The notes below the pieces were generated by a model that searched no databases, was not told the DNA's origin, and saw nothing but the letters and a program-made list of their open reading frames with translations. From Rubrivivax sp. A210 (GTDB lineage Bacteria; Pseudomonadota; Gammaproteobacteria; Burkholderiales; Burkholderiaceae_C): a DNA stretch of 64,000 nucleotides. Below, piece after piece: positions 35,132 to 42,886 of the stretch. Where the stretch lies: positions 496,001-560,000 of the forward strand of contig NZ_CAJGBN010000001.1 in assembly GCF_904426505.1 (NCBI RefSeq), written 5' to 3'. How positions within the stretch are numbered: the stretch's first letter is position 1; every line of letters starts with the position of its first letter. The position numbers were made by a program, and so were the translations under genes.

Positions 35132-36354
35132 TCAGCCTGGCCGGCCGCGACATCCTGCATTCCTGGGGGAAGTTCGTGCTCACCGGCATCGGCCTGGGCC
35201 TGCTGATCGGCGTGACCTTGACGATGGCCGGCGTCTACCGCGGCATGGTGGACGACGCGCGCGCCTTGCTGGACAACAGCGGCGCCGACCTGTGGGTGGT
35301 GCAGCAGGACACGCAAGGGCCGTATGCCGAGTCATCCAGCCTGCGCGACGACGTGGTGCGCAGCGTGCAGGGCCTGCCGGGTGTGGCGCGCGCGGCCAAC
35401 GTCACCTACCTGACGATGCAGGTTCGCGCCGGCGAAGGGCCGGGCCAGCAAGCCGGCCGCGAAGTGCGCGCGATGATCGTCGGCTTCGAGCCAGGCCAGC
35501 CCGGTGAGCCCGGCTATCTGGTGGCGGGCCGCCACATCACGCGCAGCCACTACGAGGCCGTGGTGGACGTGCGCACCGGCTTCACGCTCGGCCAGCGCAT
35601 CCGCATCCGACGCCACGACTACACGGTCGTGGGCCTGACCCAGCGCATGGTGTCGTCCGGCGGCGACCCGATGGTCTTCATTCCGCTCAAGGACGCGCAG
35701 GAAGCGCAGTTCCTGAAGGACAACGACGCCATCCTGAACGACCGCGCCCGCACGGCCGCCAACCCGGCGCTGAACCGGCCGGGGGTGCCTGGCTTGCTGG
35801 AGGCGATCCAGGCCTCGCAAGCCGCCAACCACAACGTCAACACGGTGCTGGTGCAGGTGCAGCCCGGCACGGATGCCAAAGCCATGGCCGAGAGCGTGGC
35901 CGAGCCGATACGGCGCTGGAAGCACCTGGAGGCCTACACCCGCGCGCAGATGGAAGAGATCCTGGTGGCCAAGCTGATTGCCACGTCAGCCAAGCAGATA
36001 GGCATGTTCCTGGTGATCCTGGCCATCGTCAGCGCGGCCATCGTCGCCTTCATCATCTACACGATGACGCTGGGCAAGATCCGCGAGATCGCGGTGCTCA
36101 AGCTCATCGGCACGCACAACCGCACCATCGCCGGGATGATCCTGCAGCAGGCGCTCGGGCTGGGCCTGATCGGCTTCATCGTCGGCAAGGTGGCGGCCAC
36201 CTTCTGGGCGCCGATCTTCCCGAAGTACGTGCTGCTGGAAGTGAACGATGCGTTGCTCGGGCTGGTCGCGGTGATGGTGATCTGCGCGCTGGCCAGCACG
36301 CTGGCGATCCGCGCGGCGTTGGCGGTCGACCCGGCCGCGGCCATCGGCGGCTGA
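35128..36354 (+). CDS. ABC exporter permease, FtsX/MacB type
   Basis: This 408-residue protein has one N-terminal helix (FVLTGIGLGLLIGVTLTMAGVYRG), a large periplasmic domain (about 40-270) and three C-terminal helices with the FtsX pattern TMTLGKIREIAVLKLIGTHNRTIAGMILQQ. This is the split (non-fused) counterpart of MacB and is close to DevC. It works with the ATPase encoded 12 bp downstream by mechanotransmission rather than by classic transport. The ATG at 35128 overlaps the adaptor stop by 4 bp. Confidence 0.9.
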   Translation: MISLAGRDILHSWGKFVLTGIGLGLLIGVTLTMAGVYRGMVDDARALLDNSGADLWVVQQDTQGPYAESSSLRDDVVRSVQGLPGVARAANVTYLTMQVRAGEGPGQQAGREVRAMIVGFEPGQPGEPGYLVAGRHITRSHYEAVVDVRTGFTLGQRIRIRRHDYTVVGLTQRMVSSGGDPMVFIPLKDAQEAQFLKDNDAILNDRARTAANPALNRPGVPGLLEAIQASQAANHNVNTVLVQVQPGTDAKAMAESVAEPIRRWKHLEAYTRAQMEEILVAKLIATSAKQIGMFLVILAIVSAAIVAFIIYTMTLGKIREIAVLKLIGTHNRTIAGMILQQALGLGLIGFIVGKVAATFWAPIFPKYVLLEVNDALLGLVAVMVICALASTLAIRAALAVDPAAAIGG

Positions 36355-36365
36355 AGGCACACCCC

Positions 36366-37073
36366 ATGAGCGAAGCCGGCATCCGCATCGAAGGCCTGCG
36401 CAAGCGTTACGGCGAAGGCGACACCGCGGTCGACGCGTTGAAGGACGTCAACATGGTCGTCGCACCCGGCGAGGTGGTGGGCCTGATCGGCCCCTCGGGC
36501 TCGGGCAAGAGCACCTTGCTGAAGTGCCTGGGCGCCGTCATCGAACCGACCGGCGGCCGCATGATCCTCGGCGGGCATGCCATCTACGACAACGGCTGGA
36601 AGATCCCCGACCTGCGCGCGCTGCGCCGCGACAGCATCGGCTTCGTGTTCCAGGCGCCCTACCTGATCCCGTTCCTGGACGTCACCGACAACGTCGCCTT
36701 GTTGCCGATGCTGGCCGGGCGACCCAATGGCGAGGCGCGCGCGCGGGCGCTCGAGCTGCTGGCGGCACTGGACGTGGGGCATCGCGCGAAGGCGGAGCCG
36801 TCTGAACTTTCGGGCGGTGAACAGCAGCGTGTGTCGATCGCGCGTGCCCTGGCCAACCGGCCGCCGGTGATCCTGGCCGATGAGCCCACGGCCCCGCTGG
36901 ACAGCGAACGGGCGCTGGCCGTGATGCGCATCCTCAACCAGATGGCCACGCAGTACCACACGGCCATCATCGTGGTGACCCACGACGAGAAGATCATCCC
37001 GACCTTCAAGCGGATCTATCACATCCGCGACGGCCGGACCGAAGAAGAGGCGGGGCAGGGGTTGAGCCTTTGA
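36366..37073 (+). CDS. ABC exporter ATP-binding protein (MacB/LolD/DevA type)
   Basis: This 235-residue nucleotide-binding subunit has Walker A GPSGSGKST, a Q-loop in FVFQAPYLIPF, the signature LSGGEQQRVSIARAL, Walker B VILADEPTAPLD and the switch His in VVTHDEK. One oddity is an Ala-Pro in TAPLD where most relatives have T-G-x-L-D. It powers the FtsX-type permease encoded upstream; a dimer is expected. Confidence 0.93.
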   Translation: MSEAGIRIEGLRKRYGEGDTAVDALKDVNMVVAPGEVVGLIGPSGSGKSTLLKCLGAVIEPTGGRMILGGHAIYDNGWKIPDLRALRRDSIGFVFQAPYLIPFLDVTDNVALLPMLAGRPNGEARARALELLAALDVGHRAKAEPSELSGGEQQRVSIARALANRPPVILADEPTAPLDSERALAVMRILNQMATQYHTAIIVVTHDEKIIPTFKRIYHIRDGRTEEEAGQGLSL

Positions 37074-37117
37074 TCCGGTCCAGCCGCTTTCAGCCCCGGT
37101 CAACCAGGACCAACATC

Positions 37118-37516
37118 GTGAACACGTCCAGATCGGACCTGCTGATGAAGTCCCTGGCCGTGGTGGCTGTGCTCTTCGGTTTGCTGACGGTCTTGTCCGG
37201 CGGTCGCACACTGTTCGGTGGCGAAGCGGCACGCCTTGCCGCCGGGGCCATCGTGCCTTTCGTGCTCTGGTTCAACTTCGTCGCCGGGTTCGCCTACGTG
37301 GCCTGCGGTCTGGGGCTGTGGGGGCGGCGGCGCTGGTCGGTGCCGCTGGCCGTCTTCATCGCCGTCGCCACAGGCCTGGTATTCGCCGCCTTCGGCGTGC
37401 ATGCCTGGAGCGGTGGAGCGTACGAGGCGCGCACCGTCGGTGCGATGGCGCTGCGCACGCTGCTTTGGACCGGGTTCGCGGGAACAGCCTACCGGGTGCT
37501 CCGGCATCGCATCTGA
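37118..37516 (+). CDS. Small integral membrane protein of unknown function
   Basis: This protein of about 132 residues has four hydrophobic helices (LAVVAVLFGLLTVLSGG; LAAGAIVPFVLWFNFVAGFAYVACGLGL; VPLAVFIAVATGLVFAAFGVHAW; a shorter fourth). The GTG at 37118 has AGGA upstream; a TTG overlapping the ATPase stop (37070) and an ATG at 37145 are alternatives. It is co-linear with the exporter operon and may be part of it. The family is not recognised. Confidence 0.6.
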   Translation: MNTSRSDLLMKSLAVVAVLFGLLTVLSGGRTLFGGEAARLAAGAIVPFVLWFNFVAGFAYVACGLGLWGRRRWSVPLAVFIAVATGLVFAAFGVHAWSGGAYEARTVGAMALRTLLWTGFAGTAYRVLRHRI

Positions 37517-37604
37517 TCTGGCCAGCCCGCCAGCGCATGGCGATGCTCGGCGGCGGTAGCGCGAGCTCCTCTATGGTGAACTTCTCGAAAATCTCCCGCG
37601 CCTG

Positions 37605-38105
37605 TCAATGACCGGTGCCCACCGGCTTGAAGCCGGGGTGCTCGAAGTGCTTGCCGTACTGGTCGAGGGTCTTGGCCACCTTCACCAGACCAAGCGCGGG
37701 GCGCTGCTTGGGGTTCTTGCCGTTCATGGTGCTGGTGCCGTCACCGAGATCGGCGATCAGCAGATGCAACACGGCGTCGGCCTTCGGTTCGAGCTTGCAG
37801 TGGGCGATGATCCCGCCCACTTCGGTCTGGATCCGTGTGGCCAGCTCGCCGTACTGTGCCGGCGTGAGCTTGCCGTTGTGCGCCGCACCCAACTGCGGTT
37901 CGACCAGGCCCCGGATGCGCCCCATGCCGGCGCGCAGCGGCTCGTCCGTACCCCACTTCTTGCCTTGGTTCAGGGTGAGCTTGTGGTGTGCTTCGGCGCC
38001 GTGGCTGTGCTCGCCGGCCTGCGCCAGTGCCGGGCCGATTGACGAAGTCACCAGCACTGCTGCAGCAGCGGCCGCGATGGACAAGTTTCGAATCAACGGT
38101 ACCAA
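37605..38105 (-). CDS. Conserved periplasmic protein next to the nar cluster
   Basis: This 166-residue protein has a signal peptide (LSIAAAAAAVLVTSSIGPALA, cut near ALAQA). The mature part is His- and Lys-rich: EHSHGAEAHHKLTLNQGKKWGTDEPLRAGM, then TRIQTEVGGIIAHCKL and ADAVLHLLIADLG. Similar small exported proteins occur beside denitrification genes in Betaproteobacteria, but their function is unknown to me. I start it at the TTG at 38105, which has AAGGAG 6 bases upstream. It is divergent from narK and shares the intergenic region with the FNR-type and NarL-type sites. Confidence 0.75.
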   Translation of the reverse strand: MVPLIRNLSIAAAAAAVLVTSSIGPALAQAGEHSHGAEAHHKLTLNQGKKWGTDEPLRAGMGRIRGLVEPQLGAAHNGKLTPAQYGELATRIQTEVGGIIAHCKLEPKADAVLHLLIADLGDGTSTMNGKNPKQRPALGLVKVAKTLDQYGKHFEHPGFKPVGTGH

Positions 38106-38302
38106 TACCTTCTCCTTGGAGTGGCGGGATTGCGGCTGAAGCGCATCCAGGATCTGGTGGGGAAGACGGGGCGGGAGCCATCGTGAAGCAGCGTCTGCAG
38201 GTGATCGATCAGCGTGCTGACCCGCCGGGAAGTTTCGGGCGGCATGGTGGGTGTTGGCCTGCAATTCGGGCCCAGTCTGCGCGAGCGCGCGAATGAGTCG
38301 CG

Positions 38303-38316
38303 TTGACCTGGGTCAA
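38303..38316. promoter_or_regulatory. FNR/Anr/Dnr-type box
   Basis: TTGACCTGGGTCAA is a perfect 5-4-5 palindrome that differs from the FNR consensus TTGAT-N4-ATCAA only at the central T/A pair. It is the right kind of site for anaerobic activation of the narK/nar operon and possibly of the divergent periplasmic gene. Binding is inferred. Confidence 0.8.
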
Positions 38317-38340
38317 GTTCTGAATGAGTGGACCCCGGCG

Positions 38341-38356
38341 TAGTTCTTCAGAACTA
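38341..38356. promoter_or_regulatory. Probable NarL/NarP 7-2-7 binding site
   Basis: TAGTTCT-TC-AGAACTA is a perfect palindrome with the geometry of a NarL 7-2-7 site. Each heptamer matches TACYYMT at 6 of 7 positions (G for C at position 3). narX and narL are encoded 14-16 kb downstream in the same cluster. It lies 24 bp downstream of the FNR-type box. Confidence 0.6.
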
Positions 38357-38462
38357 TGTGCGTGCCGCGGACCATCGTTCTTCTGCCGCGCGCAGCATAG
38401 CCACCGTGCTGATGTTCACGGGGGCTCCGCAGGCGGACAGTCTCGTCAACCCTCCGACGAGC

Positions 38463-39752
38463 ATGCCCATGGCCATCCCCCCCACCCCCATTCCACGCCA
38501 GGCGTGGTCCGTGCTCATCGTCAGCACCCTGGCCTTCACCGTCTGCTTCATGGTGTGGATGATGTTCGGCGTCATCGGCATCCCGCTGAAGAAGACCCTG
38601 GGGCTCAACGCGACGGAGTTCGGCCTGCTCACGGCCACGCCGGTGCTCACCGGGTCGCTGATCCGTGTACCGCTGGGCATCTGGACCGACAAGTACGGTG
38701 GCCGCATCGTCATGACCTTGCTGATGGCGGCCACGGTGCCGGCCATCTGGCTGATGAGCTACGCCACGGCCTACTGGCACTTCCTGGTCATCGGCTTGTT
38801 CGTCGGCCTGGCGGGCGGCTCTTTCTCGGTAGGCACGCCTTACGTGGCGCGCTGGTTCCCGCGCAGCCGCCAGGGCATGGCCATGGGCGTGTACGGCGCC
38901 GGCAACTCGGGCTCGGCGGTCAACAAGTTCGTGGCCCCGGCGCTGCTGGCCGTGGGCGGCTGGACGTTGGTGCCGCAGGTGTACGCCGCGGTGATGCTGG
39001 GCACGGTGATCCTGTTCTGGCTGGGCAGCAGCAGCGACCCCAAGCACCTGGTGCCCTCGCACGTGAAGTTCAGCGACCAGTTGCACATGCTCAAGGACCC
39101 CAAGGTGCTGAAGTACTGCCAGTACTACAGCATCGTCTTCGGTGGCTACGTGGCCATGGCACTGTGGATGGTGCAGTACTACGTGGGCGAGTTCGGCCTG
39201 TCGATCCAGACCGCCGCGTTGCTGGCCGCCTGCTTCTCGCTGCCCGGCGGCGTGCTGCGCGCGCTGGGCGGGGTGCTGTCGGACCGCTTCGGCGCGCACC
39301 AGGTCACGTGGTGGGTGTTGTGGGTCAGCTGGGTCTGCCTGTTCCTGCTGAGCTATCCGCAGACCGACCTGACCATCACCACGGTGGACGGCCCCAGGAC
39401 CTTCCACGTCGGCCTGAATGTCTACCTGTTCACCGCGCTGATGTTCGTGCTGGGCATCGCCTGGGCCTTCGGCAAGGCCAGCGTCTTCAAGTACATCGGC
39501 GACGACTACCCCCACAACATCGGCACCGTCAGCGGCATCGTCGGCCTGGCCGGCGGGCTGGGCGGTTTCGTGCTGCCGATCTTGTTCGGGGCATTGATGG
39601 ATCTCACCGGCATCCGCTCCAGCGCCTTCATGCTGATGTACGGCGTGGTCTGGGTCTCGCTGATCTGGATGTATTGGACCGAGGTGCGCAAGACCGAAAT
39701 GATGGGCGACAAGGCCCCCGCCTCGCCGCTGTCGCGCAGCTTCGCGCGCTGA
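38463..39752 (+). CDS. narK1: Nitrate/nitrite transporter, NarK1 type
   Basis: This is a 12-helix MFS transporter of about 430 residues with nitrate-porter features: RVPLGIWTDKYGGRI in loop 2-3 (MFS motif A with the substrate Arg), VGTPYVARWFPRSRQGMAMGVYGAGNSGSAV (nitrate signature) and VLRALGGVLSDRFGA (second substrate Arg). The YIGDDYPHNIGTVSG block is typical of NarK1-type proteins, which are thought to import nitrate with protons. No candidate start has a good ribosome site; MPMAIPP at 38463 is chosen, with an ATG at 38412 possible. It is first of the narK1-narK2-narK3-narGHJI unit. Confidence 0.9.
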   Translation: MPMAIPPTPIPRQAWSVLIVSTLAFTVCFMVWMMFGVIGIPLKKTLGLNATEFGLLTATPVLTGSLIRVPLGIWTDKYGGRIVMTLLMAATVPAIWLMSYATAYWHFLVIGLFVGLAGGSFSVGTPYVARWFPRSRQGMAMGVYGAGNSGSAVNKFVAPALLAVGGWTLVPQVYAAVMLGTVILFWLGSSSDPKHLVPSHVKFSDQLHMLKDPKVLKYCQYYSIVFGGYVAMALWMVQYYVGEFGLSIQTAALLAACFSLPGGVLRALGGVLSDRFGAHQVTWWVLWVSWVCLFLLSYPQTDLTITTVDGPRTFHVGLNVYLFTALMFVLGIAWAFGKASVFKYIGDDYPHNIGTVSGIVGLAGGLGGFVLPILFGALMDLTGIRSSAFMLMYGVVWVSLIWMYWTEVRKTEMMGDKAPASPLSRSFAR

Positions 39753-39765
39753 AGGAGAAATGCAG

Positions 39766-41418
39766 ATGGCCACGACAACCACCACCGTTGCGCCAGCAAG
39801 CGCAACCAGCGGTGCCGACATCACCGATTGGCGCCCCGAGGACCAAGCGTTCTGGGAATCCACCGGCAAGAGAACAGCCTACCGCAACCTTTGGATCTCG
39901 GTGCCCGCGCTGCTATGCGGCTTCGCGGTCTGGGGCATGTGGGGAATCATCACCGTGCAGATGCTCAACCTGGGCTTTCCGTTCACCCAGGCCGAGTTGT
40001 TCACGCTGACGGCCATTGCCGGCATCTCGGGCGCCACGATGCGCATCCCGGCGTCCTTCCTCATCCGCCTGGCCGGCGGGCGCAACACCATCTTCCTGAC
40101 CACCGCCATGCTGCTGGCGCCCGCCATCGGCACTGGCATCGTGCTGCAGCACAAGGACTGGCCGCTGTGGGCCTTCCAGCTGATGGCGCTGTGGTCGGGC
40201 GTGGGCGGCGGCAACTTCGCCAGCTCGATGTCCAACATCAGCACCTTCTTCCCGAAGCGGCTGCAGGGCACGGCGCTGGGCCTGAACGCCGGCCTGGGCA
40301 ACTTCGGTGTCACGACCATGCAGATCGTCATCCCGCTGGTGATGACGGTGGGTCTCTTCGGTGCCTTCGGTGGCGAGCCGATGACGCTGGTGAAGGACAG
40401 CGGCTGGATCTTCGGGAAGATCGCGGCCGGCACGCCCACCTGGGTGCAGAACGCCGGCTTCGCCTGGGTGCTGTCGCTGGTTCCGTTGTCGCTGCTGTGC
40501 TGGTGGGGCATGAACAACCTGAAGACGGTGTCGCCCAGCACGGGCTCGCCGCTGGTTGCCTTTGCCAAGATCACCTACCTGTACACGCTGGCCTTCGTGC
40601 CCGCGATCTTCATGCTCTACCTGTACCTGCCCAAGCCCACCGGCCTGGGGCTGCTGAGCATGTGGGTGGCCATTCCGCTGGACGTGCTGTTGGCCCTGGG
40701 CATGATGAAGCTCGCAGCCTTCGGCGAGATGAAGGAAGGCGTGAAGAAGCAGTTCGCGATCTTCAGCAACAAGCACACCTGGTCGATGACGGCCCTGTAC
40801 ATCGTCACCTTCGGCTCCTTCATCGGCTTCTCGATGGCGCTGCCGCTGGCCATCACGGTGATCTTCGGCTTCCAGCACGTGCCGGGCGCTGACGGCGTGC
40901 TGCAGCACACGCTGAAGAACCCGAACGCGCCCTCGGCACTGACCTATGCCTGGATGGGCCCGTTCATCGGCGCAGCCATCCGTCCCGTGGGCGGCTGGAT
41001 CTCCGACAAGGTGGGCGGGTCCATCGTCACCCAGATCATCTCGGTGGTGATGGCGGGCGCATCGGTAGCGGTGGGCTACGTGATGATGCAGGCCTACGGC
41101 TCGGCCACGCCCGAACAGTACTTCCCCATGTTCCTGGGCCTGTTCATGCTGCTGTTCCTGGCCAGCGGCATCGGCAACGGCAGCACCTTCAGAACCATCG
41201 GCGTCATCTTCGACCGCACCCAGGCCGGCCCGGTGCTGGGCTGGACGTCGGCCATCGCCGCCTACGGTGCCTTCATCGCACCGGTGGTCATCGGCGCCCA
41301 GATCAAGGCCGGTACACCGCAGTACGCGATGTACGGCTTCGCGATCTTCTATGCCGTCTGTCTGGTGCTGAACTGGTGGTTCTATCTGCGTGGCAATGCC
41401 TACGTGAAGAACCCCTGA
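39766..41418 (+). CDS. narK2: Nitrate/nitrite antiporter, NarK2 type
   Basis: This is a 550-residue MFS transporter whose extra length comes from a longer central and C-terminal part. Nitrate signature 1 is GGGNFASSMSNISTFFP and signature 2 is ASGIGNGSTFRTIG. The substrate arginines sit in GATMRIPASF (helix 2) and GAAIRPVGGW (helix 8). NarK2-type proteins exchange nitrate for nitrite during respiration. AAGGAG lies 8 bases before the ATG at 39766. It lies 13 bp after narK1. Confidence 0.93.
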   Translation: MATTTTTVAPASATSGADITDWRPEDQAFWESTGKRTAYRNLWISVPALLCGFAVWGMWGIITVQMLNLGFPFTQAELFTLTAIAGISGATMRIPASFLIRLAGGRNTIFLTTAMLLAPAIGTGIVLQHKDWPLWAFQLMALWSGVGGGNFASSMSNISTFFPKRLQGTALGLNAGLGNFGVTTMQIVIPLVMTVGLFGAFGGEPMTLVKDSGWIFGKIAAGTPTWVQNAGFAWVLSLVPLSLLCWWGMNNLKTVSPSTGSPLVAFAKITYLYTLAFVPAIFMLYLYLPKPTGLGLLSMWVAIPLDVLLALGMMKLAAFGEMKEGVKKQFAIFSNKHTWSMTALYIVTFGSFIGFSMALPLAITVIFGFQHVPGADGVLQHTLKNPNAPSALTYAWMGPFIGAAIRPVGGWISDKVGGSIVTQIISVVMAGASVAVGYVMMQAYGSATPEQYFPMFLGLFMLLFLASGIGNGSTFRTIGVIFDRTQAGPVLGWTSAIAAYGAFIAPVVIGAQIKAGTPQYAMYGFAIFYAVCLVLNWWFYLRGNAYVKNP

Positions 41419-41457
41419 AGCTAGGTGACAAGCCCGAGCATCGGTATTGCCCACGCC

Positions 41458-42849
41458 ATGACCAGCATGACGATCATCCAGCACTGGAACCCAGAGGACC
41501 GCGGCTTCTGGGACCGTTCCGGTCGCGCGGTGGCCAGGCGCAACCTGTGGGTGTCGATCCCTGCGCTGGCCCTGGCCTTCGCCGTGTGGATGCTGTGGTC
41601 GGTGGTGGTGGTGCACCTGCCCGCGGCGGGCTTCCGCTACAGCACCAACCAGCTGTTCTGGCTGACGGCGCTTCCAGCCTTGTGCGGCGCCACCCTGCGC
41701 ATTTTCTACGCGTTCGCGGTGCCGATGATCGGTGGCCGCCGCTTCACCACGCTGGCCACGGCCAGCCTGCTGCTGCCCGCGGTGGGCATCGGCCTGGCGG
41801 TGCAGGACCCGAACACGCCGTTCGAATGGATGGTGGTGCTGGCCCTGCTGTGCGGACTGGGCGGGGGCAACTTTGCCGGCTCGATGGCCAACATCAGCTT
41901 CTTCTTCCCGAGTGCTCGTCAGGGCTATGCGCTGGGTCTGAACGCCGGGCTGGGCCACCTGGGAGTGGCATTGGTTCAGATGCTGGTGCCACTGGCCATC
42001 AGCGCCGGGGTCTTCGGCCTGTTCAACGGGCCCGCGCAGCTGACGGCGCAGGGGCCGATGTGGCTGCAGAACGCGGGCTTCATCTGGGTGCCGCTGATCC
42101 TGGCCAGCACGGCAGCGGCCTGGTTCGGCATGGACGACTTGGCCGACACCCATGCAGGCATGGCCGAACAGGCGGTGATCTTCACGCGCAAGCACAACTG
42201 GCTGATGTGCTGGCTGTACCTGGGCACGTTTGGCAGCTTCATCGGCTTCGCTGCGAGCCTGCCGATGCTGGCGCAAAGTCAGTTCCAACGCGCCGATGCA
42301 CTGCACCTGGTGTGGCTGGGCCCGCTGATCGGTGCCGTGCTGCGCCCGTTGGGCGGCTGGATGGCCGACCACTGGGGAGGCGCGCGCGTCACGTTCTGGG
42401 TCTTCGTGGCGATGGCACTCGGCGCAGCCGCTGCGCTGCTGTGCCTGCCCGCGACCGACAGCGCTGGTCCGCAGGGGCAGAGTGGTCACTTCTTGGGCTT
42501 CCTGGCCGCCTTCGGTGTGTTGTTTGCCGCTTCGGGCCTGGGCAATGGAAGCACGTTCCGCATGATCTCCAGCCTCTTCGTGGCCGAGCGGGTGCGGCGC
42601 GCCGAGGGCCTGCCATCGGCCCAGGCGCTGGCCGCCAAGGAAGGCGCCGTCGAAGCTGCCGCGGCGCTCGGCTTTGCCAGTGCCATCGGCGCCTACGGCG
42701 GCTTCTTCATCCCCAAGAGCGTGGGTTCATCGCTCGCGATGACGGGCAGCGCAGCCGCTGCGCTGGCGATGTTCATCGTGTTCTACCTCTCCTGCATCGC
42801 GTTGACCTGGTGGGCCTACAGCCGCCGCAACGCACCCTATCCCTGCTGA
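41458..42849 (+). CDS. narK3: Third NarK-family nitrate/nitrite transporter
   Basis: This is a 463-residue MFS transporter, also with both nitrate signatures (GGGNFAGSMANISFFFP; ASGLGNGSTFRMIS) and both substrate arginines (ATLRIFYAF; AVLRPLGGW). Unlike the previous gene it carries a hydrophilic insert before the last helices (AQALAAKEGAVEAAAALGF, then FFIPKSVGSSLAMTGS), a feature I recall from E. coli NarK/NarU. The start is uncertain (GTG 41425, ATG 41458 or ATG 41467; no clear ribosome site). Its N-terminus HWNPEDRGFWD is close to that of narK2, suggesting an old duplication. Confidence 0.9.
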   Translation: MTSMTIIQHWNPEDRGFWDRSGRAVARRNLWVSIPALALAFAVWMLWSVVVVHLPAAGFRYSTNQLFWLTALPALCGATLRIFYAFAVPMIGGRRFTTLATASLLLPAVGIGLAVQDPNTPFEWMVVLALLCGLGGGNFAGSMANISFFFPSARQGYALGLNAGLGHLGVALVQMLVPLAISAGVFGLFNGPAQLTAQGPMWLQNAGFIWVPLILASTAAAWFGMDDLADTHAGMAEQAVIFTRKHNWLMCWLYLGTFGSFIGFAASLPMLAQSQFQRADALHLVWLGPLIGAVLRPLGGWMADHWGGARVTFWVFVAMALGAAAALLCLPATDSAGPQGQSGHFLGFLAAFGVLFAASGLGNGSTFRMISSLFVAERVRRAEGLPSAQALAAKEGAVEAAAALGFASAIGAYGGFFIPKSVGSSLAMTGSAAAALAMFIVFYLSCIALTWWAYSRRNAPYPC

Positions 42850-42886
42850 GCCCCCTGCGCGGACGACATCTTCCAAGGACGACAAC

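Noticed and set aside
39913-42489. 858-codon open frame antisense to narK2 and narK3
   Set aside because: Its His/Gln/Arg-rich composition mirrors the third codon positions of the real narK genes; it has no domain or ribosome site.
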